Origin: Heliocidaris erythrogramma | Taxonomy: Eukaryota > Echinodermata > Echinoidea > Camarodonta > Echinometridae | DNA length: 64,000 bases | Reading direction: 5' to 3' | Assembly: GCA_025617745.1 (NCBI GenBank) | Contig: CM046858.1 | Coordinates: forward strand, 50,103,925-50,167,924 | In this document: piece after piece, positions 52,741 to 64,000 of the stretch | How positions within the stretch are numbered: position 1 is the stretch's first letter | How the letters are laid out: each line of letters begins with the position of its first letter | Notes under the pieces: generated by a model | What the model was told of the DNA's origin: nothing | What the model saw: the letters and a program-made list of their open reading frames with translations, nothing else | Databases searched by the model: none | Program-made: the position numbers and the translations under genes

Positions 52741-53577
52741 TTCACCCACGGCCCTTCACCGTATTCTGCGAGGGGTTCAAACATATAATATGGTCGAATT
52801 TCCCTTTCCGCCACTCGAGCTTCTTTGCCTTCGGGGTCTGATAAATCATCTGATAAATAACAGTTCGTATCTGCATGGCTCAGAAAAGTCCTCCAACTCG
52901 CAATCGCGGGCACTTTTCCTCTCTCTATATAAGTTACTCGAATTCAGCCAAAATCTAAGTCAGTACTAACGTACTTTGTAAAGCGAAGTAAAAAAAAAAG
53001 CCGTAAGTGAAATACACAAAACAAAAGCGTTCACCAGTCGCTATGTACGAGGGGAACATAGTCACTGCCGTACTTTGTGTAGGACATAGTACATGAAGAC
53101 GCATAAAACGGCTGTGCACGCGTTTATGACCAATGCAAAATTTTCATTCGGCAAGCTCAGATGGATGAGAACATTGTTCAAAAGAAAAGCTAAAAAACTG
53201 TCTAAAAGCTGTATATTTGGGCAAAAGCGTTTTCTGATCTTGTAGAAAATATATTGCTAATGATTATTCACTCCTAAGATTATATTGATTAATTTCCTTT
53301 TTTCATAAATTGTCCGTTGAACAGAGGGGTCAAATACCGCATTCTGTGTACAATATTATATGCTGCAGCCTGCAGATCTTGTGCCTCTTACTTTTCATAC
53401 GTCACTTGGGGGGTAGCCAATCAGCTCCCGAGTTTTAAGGAACGGTCCCAAAACCTCTACTTTTCCCCATTTTCGCCAAAAACAAGACATAATTTGGACA
53501 ATCAATTGGCAGATTCGTGATTAGAAGGCCAGACTACATGGAAAGAGCACCCATTTTCTCTCTAATTTAGTCAACCT

Positions 53578-54626
53578 TTAAGCTCTATCGTCTATTGATT
53601 TTTTGTGCATATGAGCTGATGTGAAAATGACTTGCAATTATCTTTCAAATTATCTTGGGTTTTTTTTCTGCACAGTCCAATATTTGAACTGATGTGAAGC
53701 TAAAGTTCACAACAGACAAAAATATTTATAACTCGCGTTAGCTTCATTACCCCTTTGTTGGTGTACTTTGAGTCATATTTCACGCTATACAGTGATTTTC
53801 ACGTGAATGCACAGTCGTTAAAAGGATTTGCTTGAAAGGTAAAAAGTATTATATTTCATTTCCTCATTGTGTTTTTACACTTGCAGTAATAACGTGACAT
53901 TTACGCACAATACTTAAACGTTTCAATACCCTTGTTTTCAGTACATCAAAATGACCACAGGCGTGAGAAAGGGTCAAATAAAACGAAGTTCATAGTAAAG
54001 TGTAAATAACAGATTGTAAGAAATTAATTATGTTAAAATATAACATGGTACTTGTGTAAAATAGAAATCGTATGGAAAATAAAAATGTACATAAAATTAC
54101 AAAGCCTATATAGTTGAATAGCGTGACTAATATCAAATACGTTCAAAAGGCTGTTATGTTGTTATGCTTCTCCAAATGATTTGTAGCACTGTAGTAACCA
54201 CTAGAAGATTTATAAATGCATTGATTTCATATTAAATCTGAAAGTTTGATTATCAAGATATAATTATGCAAAGAAAAAAACACAACACTCTACTCATAAG
54301 AAAATGTTATGAGATTTACATCTGTATGCCCAAAGTCAAATTGGTAGATTATAGTTTTATGGTTATAAGGAAGATTAGACATTGTATGAAGAGAAACGTA
54401 GCATAAATCGAAGTAAGGTAATATCTAAATCATAAATTCCCCTCAATGAAAATCGTAAAACATTACAAAGAAAGGAATATATATACCCATAAACATGTAA
54501 CTTTATCTGCTTGTATCCAAATAAACGTAGCATTGTTTTAAACACTAGCTTCCATTACCTATTCACCTCTTAGACTTTATGGCCTTTAAAGTCTTGTCAT
54601 GGTATTTTTGCAGTATATTTCATTAT
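53578..54626. other. AT-rich intergenic stretch
   Basis: No gene, RNA or bounded repeat recognised up to the assembly gap. Confidence 0.5.
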
Positions 54627-55126
54627 NNNNNNNNNNNNNNNNNNNNNNNNNNNNNNNNNNNNNNNNNNNNNNNNNNNNNNNNNNNNNNNNNNNNNNNNNN
54701 NNNNNNNNNNNNNNNNNNNNNNNNNNNNNNNNNNNNNNNNNNNNNNNNNNNNNNNNNNNNNNNNNNNNNNNNNNNNNNNNNNNNNNNNNNNNNNNNNNNN
54801 NNNNNNNNNNNNNNNNNNNNNNNNNNNNNNNNNNNNNNNNNNNNNNNNNNNNNNNNNNNNNNNNNNNNNNNNNNNNNNNNNNNNNNNNNNNNNNNNNNNN
54901 NNNNNNNNNNNNNNNNNNNNNNNNNNNNNNNNNNNNNNNNNNNNNNNNNNNNNNNNNNNNNNNNNNNNNNNNNNNNNNNNNNNNNNNNNNNNNNNNNNNN
55001 NNNNNNNNNNNNNNNNNNNNNNNNNNNNNNNNNNNNNNNNNNNNNNNNNNNNNNNNNNNNNNNNNNNNNNNNNNNNNNNNNNNNNNNNNNNNNNNNNNNN
55101 NNNNNNNNNNNNNNNNNNNNNNNNNN
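54627..55126. other. Assembly gap, 500 N
   Basis: Exactly 500 undetermined bases; the round size suggests a scaffold gap of unknown true length. Any open frame spanning it is meaningless. Confidence 0.99.
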
Positions 55127-55420
55127 CATGTATTACGCGCCTGTTACAAAATTGATCTGCACCATTTTGAAGCAAAGAGCAGTGAAAAACATGGTGAATT
55201 TCTAATTATGAAGGTGAGCCTTTACATTGCGGGTAGAGTGTGGGTGCTTCATCTTCATTTCCACATGGAAAAAGTATTCAAAATGCCCGGGTAAATTATT
55301 CAAATTGTCCGCGCGCGGGAAATGGCCGTTCATGGTGTAGTGAGCGAACGTACGTACATGTATGTGTTCAGCACATTCCACCTCTGGTGTATAATCGTCC
55401 TGTTGGCAGACGTATTATAT
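55127..55420 (+). repeat. Dispersed repeat (copy with 62870 and 2560)
   Basis: From GGGTGCTTCATCTTCATTT (55239) to about 55410 the sequence matches 62876-63055 closely, including CCGCGCGCGGGAAATGGCC and TGTATAATCGTCCTGTTGGC. Its first part (55127-55260) matches the minus strand of 2560-2745. The left end is lost in the gap. Confidence 0.75.
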
Positions 55421-58400
55421 AGACGTGTATATGTACAGTGCACGTTTAAAAAAGGACTACATTTCCTGTGTGCAGCTAAAAAAACACTCCATAATTCCCA
55501 TGAAACGGAGTTGGGTATATACAGCTCGCTTGAATTGAGTTGAAGTGGCACAGTTGAAGTCATCTTGTGGCAGTGCATTCCACAGTCTGTTAGTATCTGG
55601 GAAGAATAGCCACTGAAAGCCAACAGCTACTGCATAGGAACAAGAATCCTGTCAGCCTGTGGGAGTGCCCGCGACTTTCGTGGATTACTGGGCGCATACC
55701 GTAGAACCACTCTTTCTTGGAGCAGTATGTGACACTTGGAACCATGTCTTTAATCATTTGTATACAGAATATTGGATTCATAGGATTGCTCTTCTTCGTG
55801 TGCCTTTTGTGGGGTAAGCTTATCAGACGACCCAAAAAAAAAACAAAAAAAAACAACAAACAACCAAAGCAAAAACATAACAGTCAGAAAGCGCTTAAAG
55901 TACATTCATTGTAGGATTTACTGGTTAAATCTACACTCACATAATAAATGCACAGACTTTGTAGATTGGTTATTTCAAAACGTTTGAATCAAATCTGCAA
56001 GAAAAGATGTAAAGTACGACGTAAAAAAAGGAAGAAAAAAAACCCCAACAAATCAGCCACTATGTGAAAAACTTCTTTTCATATTTTGTAAAAAAAAAGA
56101 CTCTTTCCCTTTTTACAGTTTGTTCTTACGATTGAATTGAAATGGTATTTATTAGAAATCCACACAGGCCAAGTACTGAATTACATGGAATGTGCAAATG
56201 AAAGCATAAAACAAGATATATGGTACACATTTTGAAATGCATTATAGTCATATAATAATATAGGGGAAGGAGAACAGGGGAGAGATAGAGAAAGGGAGAG
56301 ACGGAAAGAGCAGGAGAAAACGAAACAGACAGGCAGAGTTAGAGGGGAGATAATCTACAGATTAATGATTGTTAAAGACATAAATAAGAAAAGTTTGTAA
56401 TATTAAGGTGCTTATTACCAACATGGTTTGTCCAGCACATTTAACACATAGCTTAGTAGCTGGATTTTTCCTTGTGTTTTGTTTACTTATGAAAGAAATA
56501 TCATCTAATTCTTGCTCTTTGAAGTTCTGACTATGTAAACGAATGAAGGCTGGAATAATATCAAGATGAATACAAATTCCTTAATTTATTATGTTAAGCG
56601 TATCATAGAAAAATTGTGTTTTCATAATTTGGGTAAAAATATTGTATTAAAGTTGAAAATAGAAAGGCTAGTCCATGATAGTTGATGCGATATTTTTTTT
56701 TACTTTGGGTGCTGACGTAGAAAGTTATACCCCGCCATGTATTATGTGACGATAATGCCAATTTCAATAAATTGAGGTATATAGGCAAATTTACTTCAAA
56801 TTTGCAGGTACGTGAAGGTATTTTTCTTTAGTCAAAATTTTATATAGCAATTTTAGGTTAAGTGTAATACGATAACTTCATATCTAAAATTTCCAGGCGT
56901 CAAAAAATGAAAGTGCCCAGATGTGATATTAGGGCCCAGGTATTATAGGAAATGTCAAATCACATATACATTATATAGGTGTGAAGGGATAGGGAGAATA
57001 CATTATTAAAAATTTTGGGGCAAAAAGAAAAAAAAAGAAAAAATTTCCATCTTTTAGTAAAATGGGCCCATTTGAAGAAAATAAGTCATCGATGGACATT
57101 TAATGGACATTAATGTACGAATTATATCACATTGTGGTCAAGCGGTCATTACTCACTTTGGAATTCCCAAATTATGTGCCACAGCCCACAGGGGCCTACT
57201 TTGACAAATGAAAGAGCCTCACATACACCAGTTCATGTCTATCTTGGAATGTTATTCTTAACTACAGTGTAAAATGTGGTCGATTCTTTTAATTTATATC
57301 TTTTCAAAGTCATGATGTAGAATTTTTTTCCCCGTTTAATCATGCACCAAATACCTCCAGTTCACCATCAGTGAATGATGGGAAACGGTTATTCTTTACA
57401 CCTTTTTGGATTACATTATGATGTCCTGGAATATGTTGACTATAATGATGTGGTCAAAACTTGCTTATATCCCTTGATCTACTGAAGAGAACCATCAGAT
57501 TTTACTTCAAGACCTTACAAATAATGGTCTTGTATAATGTCTGAGAAAGAAATCAGTTACATTTGGGTTTTCAAGTCTTTCCTCTTTTCTAAATCTGTGA
57601 TATTATAGCTAAATATGCTGGATGAAAAGGAACATACTACAGCATTATTGGGCAAAAACTAACCTAAAGCACATATGTGAAATACATAATATCGCATACC
57701 ATAAACACAGTGAAAATGACATTGAAGATGTAAAGTTCATCATGTGAATAACGGGTAAGCCTGGGAACCGAACAGCATATCTAGAAATGTTGTTTTTAGG
57801 CAACTCAAACAACTCTGATACACTTACCGGCATATTTCAGCAGCAATATTTCAGAGAATATATCATTATTATCACCACAAAAATGTACACATGTTCCGAA
57901 TGGGATTATTGATTCATTTGCTTATACTGTTATTGTGACAAAAATACATGAATTCGAACAATGCTTTATTGATTAAAAAAAAAAATAACCAACAGCTACT
58001 GTTTTCAGCCGTACATGTATGTACCACCACAAAGTTCAATATTTTGTTTCCTACTTGTTTGTAATCAAGCAGTTCTAATTTAAACTATCATGCCAAACTT
58101 ATATAGAGAACAAGAAGGAAACGGCATTTATGATAATGTTAATTGCCTTTATAAATAGCGATGTTATCCCAGTACTACCGCCCTCCAAATTAAGGGTCTT
58201 GTTGGACAAGTCGAATAAAGGATTTAATTTAAGCAATTTTATTTATTTTTTTTAAAAAAGTTTTTCAGTCGATAGAAAGTTAGTATGAGTGGACATTTAA
58301 TCAAACAAATACTTTTGCCACTGGCGATGTGATGAACACAAAATGTCATATGACATCATTCACCATTTGGAAATGGCAGATTTTTATGGAAAAAAAAGGA

Positions 58401-58896
58401 GTTTCAACATTAAATAATTTTTTTACATTTTCTCACTCGATCGCGTTTCAATAAAATGTAATTTTTATTAACATTGCACTGGAGGAACTCTATGTACATC
58501 AAGACCCCAGATGTGTGGAGCAGGGGCTTACCCCTGTAAAGGGATAGAGGGCAAACTCGTTTTGTTTCCGCCCCTCGCTAGATTATTAAATAACTATGAA
58601 GCCTGGTCTATGTTCAGTCTTATGTAAATCATAAATTTGATTTGCCTGTGAATTGAAGTTAAGTGAATTATGCAAACATTCAATATTATGAGAACATTTT
58701 TTTTCGCTCGGTTACTGCGCTCTATCGCCTAATAACTTATTTCAAAGTCATGATACTACAGAATTTCTGTTCTATTCAAATTGTTCTGTCTTATAATTGT
58801 TTTGTTGTTGAATATTTATGTTTTAAACATGCACTGTGCCACATTTGATGAAAGTTGACCATGCCGATTTCGACTTCTCGTTGACACAAAGATTAA
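55421..58896. other. AT-rich intergenic stretch
   Basis: About 3.5 kb with no supported gene. A GA-rich tract (56265-56350) follows a LINE-like 3' tail phrase (56127-56160, TTGAATTGAAATGGTATTTATT). Short ORFs such as 55590-55859 have no domain. Confidence 0.5.
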
Positions 58897-58916
58897 GGGG
58901 GGGGGGGGGGGGGGGG
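58897..58916 (+). repeat. poly(G) tract, 20 G
   Basis: Uninterrupted run of 20 G. Confidence 0.95.
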
Positions 58917-59925
58917 AAGAATAGACATAAAGAAAGTTCTGACGAAATTAAGAGGTGATTTGTCAATGCTGACAGACCATGCGAAAGATATTCAAAGGTG
59001 GGTCTGATGTAAGGTTGTATAAAATATTCCCATAAATCCTTTATGCTTTCCTAATTTTGGTTAAAAATGAATATTATTCTGCTACACGTCTTGGTTACAA
59101 TATCTGAGATATAAAGATCCTTTTCCATATGATTTTTGATGGTGACTCCTACATGCCCTAGTGTAGTTTGAAATTTGAGACAATATTCAATTGGGATAAG
59201 TTGAGAAGATAGCCATTACGATGATTTACGTTTCTTATAAGGATATAGTCGGAATGATTACATTTGGATAGCTTGGGAGCACGTCGTTGTCAAGACGGAA
59301 TTGGGAGAGGCGACCATGTGAAATCGTTCAGGTGAAGAATGCAATAATGGATTACAGCCCTTACTATTGAAACCAGTCTGCGATATCACTCGGGAATGAA
59401 TAGGGTGAATTAGCTTCACAACAATGATTTTGCAACCTATTTTTATAATATTTCAGACAATGTATTGCATACATGTACTTCAAGACAACTGGGGATTTCC
59501 ACATACGTTGACGTTGTATAGTCTACCGTACGCGCCGTTTTGGGCGATCGCTATCTTTAGGCTACCAAGTTGCAATGGGTTATTTGTTTAAGTGAAATGT
59601 TAAACGTTGCGGAATCTGCATACCCGGAGAAGATCCAAAAGGCGCTGTGAATATTAGGCATACTGTCTCATCATATAGTTTTCTTTTTTATTGAACAATG
59701 TAATTCAATTCGTTCGATGTGGACTAATGTAGCCATACCCTACCCTTCCTTTCTCCCTTGTCAAGCTTACACCCTGTTGTCACTAATGATATCATCTGCA
59801 ATCGCTAGAGTACAATTCGATTAGTTTTGCTGGACAAAGATGTGGGGAACCTAATATACCATCACTATCAACATGACAAAGAGAGTGGACAAAATAATAA
59901 AACTCCGCATTCTACCCTCCACAAT

Positions 59926-61024
59926 AGGCATAGGCATTTTATATAGATTAGAATACCATCTCCAACCAAAGTCACTATTTATGCTCTATAATTCATGCAT
60001 TCTGTTCTATATATCTTACTGTAACATATGGGGGAATATTAATAAAACACGATAAAAACTATTTTGGAAAAATAAACTCAAGACAATTTCAATAGCCCTG
60101 TCTATCACCTTAAGAAATGTGCGAACATTACAATGGTGTATTACATAATCCGAACCTGATTTCTATGGGCAGTACAAATAGGCCTTTGAAATTGCCCTTG
60201 AGTTTATTTTTCGAAAGTAGTTCTTATCGTGTTATAAGATAAATTATGGCAATGTCGCGCCTCCAAAAGAAATCACTCCGTATCTGTACTCATTCACAAT
60301 ACCTAGCCCATACTGATCAAATATTTTATCAATTGAAAAGAGTAACAATTGCCGATATTCACCTCTTTCAAACTGCAATCTTTATGTACAAATTTTCGAC
60401 AAATACTATACCATTGCCTTTTCGTAATATCTTTACGTACAATAGAAATATTCATTCATATCCTACACGACACTCTTCTGATCTCCATTTAACCAATCCA
60501 AAAATAATGCTAGCCCATAAATCGATAAGACACCATGGCCCAGATGTTTGGAACGATTTACCTCACAATATTAATAATTTTGCATCACTTTATTATTTCA
60601 AAGCATTAATGAAAAAAAATACCTTTAATCAAAGTATTTGTAAAGATGAATAGTTTAAGAAGATATACGATTCGCGCACTTTTCACACGCACTTACACTT
60701 TCTCTTCTGTCTACACTGTTTTTTTTTCTTACAAACTCCGATTTATATCATTTTTGGAAATATATGTAATTATTTATAAGTGACACCCGTATACTAAGGT
60801 ATCATGTAACCCCCTCCCCCGGCTGCTATCCACTCAAGTATTCTTGCTTATGATAGCTGGCCCCTGCATTGATCTCGATTTATTGACTTCATAATTTCAA
60901 TATTATCTAAGTATACATATTCTTTTTGTAATTCACTTGTCACACTTTGTTATTTATTCTGATTGTATCATTATTCATATGCAATATTTGTATTTGATTT
61001 CTTAATAAATGCAGAAACAACTGC
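59926..61024 (+). pseudogene. 5'-truncated LINE 3' end, itself interrupted
   Basis: Before the inner MITE the frame encodes FMLYNSCILFYISYCN, and after it (60246-60653) KKSLRICTHSQYLAHTD, FQTAIFMYKFSTNTIPLPF, HSYPTRHSSDLH and GPDVWNDLPHNI, ending SICKDE. These are the post-RT C-terminal blocks of a CR1/L2-type LINE related to the intact ORF at 9833-12946. About 350 bases of 3' UTR follow. The inner MITE and 5' truncation make it non-functional. Confidence 0.82.
60046..60233. mobile_element. MITE with AACACGATAA ends (copy 2)
   Basis: Ends AACACGATAA and TTATCGTGTT, flanked by a 4-bp duplication ATAA (60042-60045 and 60234-60237). About 95% alike to 30194-30380. It interrupts the LINE frame. 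Confidence 0.9.
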
Positions 61025-61241
61025 TTAACAAAAATTGCTCCGGTAGACAAAAGAACATCCCTTCACTGCTATTAAAATAAGTAGAACATGTGAACATGCA
61101 TGTGACATCTGTTCTACATATTTTTACATAATAGCGGTGAAGGGATGTTCTGTGTACTACCAGAACCATTGTGAATTTTAGAACGAGGGGTTGTTTATTG
61201 TGTGCACTCTCTTTCTCCGCTATGTTCAAATGCATGCTATC

Positions 61242-61475
61242 ACTATGAACATGACGAACAAAGAAGCGGACAATTTATGCTGCTCCTCATTGTACCCTTC
61301 ACAATTGCACTGGTTAACAAAAGAACATCCATTCATAGCTATCCTGTAAAAATATGTAGAACAGGTGTCACATAATAGCAGTGAAGGGATATCCTTTTGT
61401 TTACTAGAGCTATTGTGGAGGGTACAATGAGGAGCTGCATAAATTGTCCGCTTTTTTTTTCACCGTGTTCATAGT
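61242..61475. mobile_element. 2894-type palindromic MITE, uninterrupted copy
   Basis: Ends ACTATGAACATGACGAAC and GTGTTCATAGT; inverted arms share GCGGACAATTTATGC and GGAGCAG / GAGGAGCTGC. It begins ten bases after the split copy ends. Confidence 0.85.
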
Positions 61476-61865
61476 GTATGTACATGTATTTCGAGAAGAG
61501 TGGAAATCCCCACATAGTTTGTCGTGCAGTTTTCCCTGTCATCAACGTACTGTATACATGTATACTTCAATACATGTGGGGATTCCCACTTGCGTTGGCG
61601 TTGTAGTCTATCTCACAGGCTTTTTTTGTCCGATCGCCAGGCTGCCAAATTGCATTGGATTCTTTGTATAGTGAAATTTGAAACGTTGCAGAATATGCAT
61701 ACCGGTTAAATAATATGAACAGAAGAAGATCCAAAAGACGGTATGGATATTAGGCATACTGTCTCATCATATAGTTTTCTTTTTGTATTATTGACCAATA
61801 CAATTCAAGTTGTTCGATGTGGACTGTTGTAACAATACCCTCTCTCTCCTTTCTCACTTGTCTAA

Positions 61866-62254
61866 AGGCATTGAGTAACTTTGTGGAGGCTTGATTTAAT
61901 AAATTGTTGAATATTGATATCTGTCTTGTATAATGATGTTCAGAATGATAAATAAATAGCCAGGCATAGAAAGGTTTTCAAATATATAATGCTATTATTA
62001 AGATATCTGCGACTGAATACTCCCATTTACGAAAGCGTATGGCCATACGCTTTAGTCTAACACTGAGTCAATGGGGAAAATGAGTCTGGCATTTTCCGGT
62101 CATGTCATATGTTTACTTTTGTGAAGCACATGATGATTTTGAAGTGCTTTTTTTCCACATGGGCTTCATTTTTACACCATATTACATACACTGATAACAT
62201 GTAAGGCCAGAAAGCTCAGATTTTATCAATCCTCCACAAAGTTACTCAATCACT
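61866..62254. mobile_element. TTAA-type MITE with paralogous empty site
   Basis: Inverted repeats ATTGAGTAACTTTGTGGAGG (61870-61889) and its exact inverse (62231-62250). Right flank TTAA at 62255-62258; left flank CTAA at 61862-61865, a one-base change. The homologous unit at 59750-59790 passes from CTTGTC to CACCCTG without the insertion. Non-coding, 389 bases. Confidence 0.85.
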
Positions 62255-62869
62255 TTAAGCCCTGCTGTCACTAATGATATCATCTGCAATCGCTTGAGTA
62301 TACAATTGGATATAGGATTATTTGCTTGTCAAAGATGTGGAAACCTAATACCATGCTATGTACCTGTATTTCAAGAAGAGTGGAAATCTCCACATCGTTA
62401 GTTCTGAAGTTTACCTAAAAGGTTCCTGTTTTTGTGCGGCTTTTTTTTCTTTGCTTTTAAAGCTACCAAGTTGCACTGAATAGAATTTAAGTGAACTGAC
62501 ATGCAAGCAAAGTTGCAGAGTAGACATAAACAGATAAACTTCCAACATGTCTGCGTATAAGACGATACTGTTGTATTAATATTAATGGCTCATCATAATT
62601 ATTTTAAAAAAATAATAAATCGACAATGCAGATTCCTTTTTCCTAACCATATGATTGCCGAAACGGGTCGGTGCGGCGCGGCGCGGTGGGGTGCGTTAAC
62701 TAGTCTTCCACATCAGTCGTTTATAATCGAATTTAAGAAATAGAAATTCCTACGCCATTGACGTAAACTAGTCTTACACATCAGTCTTTTAAATTGAAAT
62801 AATCAAAATTGAAGGTACAGAAGGCGTTGAAGGAAGTCACCGGCCACTGACAAAATAAACACTCGAACT

Positions 62870-63065
62870 GCGAACTGTGGGTGCTTCATCTTCATTTCCA
62901 CATGGAAAAAGTATTCAAAATACCCGGGTAAATTATTCAAATTGTCCGCGCGCGGGAAATGGCCATTCATTGTGTAGTGAGCGAACGTACATGTATGTAT
63001 ATGTATGTGTTCAGCACAGTCTCCCTCTAGTGTATAATCGTCCTGTTGGCAGACGTAGTACCAAA
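62870..63065 (+). repeat. Dispersed repeat (copy of 55239-55410)
   Basis: Near-identical to 55239-55410 over about 180 bases. It directly follows a phrase in which AACTAGTCTT.CACATCAGTC is repeated (62699 and 62768). Confidence 0.75.
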
Positions 63066-64000
63066 GAGTTTAAATACGAAGAGTGCTCAGTGCCGAAATA
63101 AAGCACGCGTATATATTGTGGTACATGTCGATCGGCCCAGAGGGAAAGGTTATAGTCTTAATCAAGATGTTTTTATTTTTTTACTTTCTTTATTTTTTTT
63201 TCTTTTTCTGGACAGCGCTTTTGCCTTTTGGTAAAGCCCTAACTAAAGGGCATAATCTCGATATTGTCCCTTCAAATAAAAACTTATGTCCCAAAACAGT
63301 TAGGAATCAACTCTAACTGCACCAGGGAGGAGAGGGAGAGAGTTGGGAGGGGGGCCTCGGACTAGATGTTTGTATTTTTGTTAAAGTTATTTGCTATGAA
63401 ATTTCTAGTAATATTTATGTGATGATGGGGGGGGGGGGGGGTCCAAACATGTTCCCTGATATTAAGCTCTATATGAGCAAACACTGCGATATTTGACGGG
63501 ATGTCGAGAAAAGTTATTTAAAAATAATAATGTGCTATCTTTATTTTCCTATTAAATCAGAATATTTCATTTGATATATTCCTTATATAAATATAAAGAT
63601 TACATTAAGAGTGGCGTATCCAAGATTATCCAGGAATGTACATACCCCTATGTGCCAGCCAAAACAAAATATGACATAATATGAAATGAAATGTGTACCC
63701 CCTCCCCCCCCCCCCCCCCCCCCCCCCCCGCACAGAAAGAATATAACCAACCATAACCAACTTACGGTAAGTTATTTGTAATATTCCGCTGTAGAAATGT
63801 GAGATGACAGGCGAATAAAACAGTATAGGGGCTTGCTCCGAAGCCATCACCAACGCAAAAGGGCCTTTACCGATTGTACGAAAAGGGGGATGCCCTCCGT
63901 GTTTTGAATTGAATTAACTAGTAACCAACAATATAGCAGCTGATGATATAATTACCAGTCCTATTCTGTCTTTGTAGGAATATCCCATTATACTTTTGCC
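63066..64000. other. Intergenic stretch with G- and C-runs
   Basis: G-run 63427-63441 and C-run of 26 at 63704-63729. No gene recognised. Confidence 0.6.

Larger units (their letters stand above)
51897..53577 (+). mobile_element. Kolobok-like TTAA element with THAP remnant
   Basis: TTAA at 51893-51896 and 53578-53581 flanks ends AGGGTCACTAAAAT and ATTTAGTCAACCT, imperfect inverted repeats. The interior encodes a THAP DNA-binding domain in the same orientation. TTAA targets plus THAP-bearing transposases are the known hallmark of the Kolobok superfamily. The catalytic part of a transposase was not recognised, so the copy is probably internally deleted. Confidence 0.72.
59861..61231. mobile_element. 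2894-type palindromic MITE split by a LINE insertion
   Basis: The left part 59869-59925 (AACATGACAAAGAGAGTGGA ... CCCTCCACAAT) and the right part 61025-61231 (TTGCTCCGGTAGACAAAA ... CGCTATGTTCA) together correspond to the uninterrupted copy at 2894-3101, joined at CCACAAT-TGCTC. The bases between are a LINE fragment. Confidence 0.75.
59473..62560 (+). repeat. Tandem segmental duplication of a ~500-base non-coding unit
   Basis: 59473-59865, 61484-61860 plus 62255-62365, and 62366-62560 are related in the same orientation. They share GGATT(T/C)CCACAT, AGAAGATCCAAAAG, ATTAGGCATACTGTCTCATC, GTTCGATGTGGACT and CACTAATGATATCATCTGCA. Insertions of other elements separate or split the units. No ORF is conserved between them. 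Confidence 0.8.

Noticed and set aside
54579-55294. Long frames of about 200 codons
   Set aside because: They cross the 500-N gap.

Overview
The window is eukaryotic: spliced exons with GT/AG borders, LINE and SINE retrotransposons, TTAA- and TA-flanked DNA elements, AT-rich intergenic DNA and very long poly(G)/poly(C) tracts. A receptor built from two-exon (group A) SRCR domains, WSC domains, a Thr/Ser-rich stalk and a tyrosine-rich tail, together with THAP- and P2RX7_C-type transposon remnants, suggests an invertebrate deuterostome (echinoderm most likely, hemichordate or cephalochordate possible). This is inference from gene families; no species-level marker is visible. One 500-base assembly gap (54627-55126) is present.

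The only host gene I can support lies on the minus strand. Its 3' end (17852-26058) is modelled exon by exon: SRCR (two exons), WSC, Thr/Ser-rich linker, short stalk, transmembrane segment, and a 242-residue cytoplasmic tail with 15 tyrosines and four YA(M/L)PD repeats. Every join up to the transmembrane exon is phase 1 and the last is phase 2; all lengths agree. A second SRCR-WSC-linker cassette with the same phases lies upstream at 37372-41117. It is either a duplicated part of the same gene or a broken neighbour; its second SRCR exon has an in-frame TGA.

The rest is a transposon graveyard with some young insertions. 1-9 kb: fold-back elements, a decayed L1/Tx1-like LINE inside an inverted-repeat pair, and dispersed repeats. 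9.1-14 kb: a LINE with an intact 1037-codon endonuclease/reverse transcriptase ORF and a CpG-rich presumed 5' region. 16-17.5 kb: SINE pieces, one with a 7SL-like head. 20.3-22.1 kb: a TTAA fold-back element, a tRNA-like gene inside a perfect hairpin, a LINE tail and a hammerhead-like motif. 26.9-30.8 kb: a TTAA MITE and an inverted dimer of a tRNA-bearing unit inside a CGAGTT-rich element. 31.2-36.4 kb: a 5.25 kb TTAA transposon with a broken P2RX7_C-like gene. 43-44.8 kb: a MITE nested in a long-TIR element, and the second 7SL-like SINE. 48.1-49.6 kb: a TA-flanked element full of small palindromes, carrying a SINE. 51.6-53.6 kb: a TTAA MITE abutting a THAP-bearing Kolobok-like element that holds two perfect hairpins. 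59.5-62.6 kb: tandem duplications with three-layer nested insertions.

Exon, TIR and TSD coordinates were read by eye from the sequence. Repeat family names are assigned from motifs and target-site type, not from database searches.
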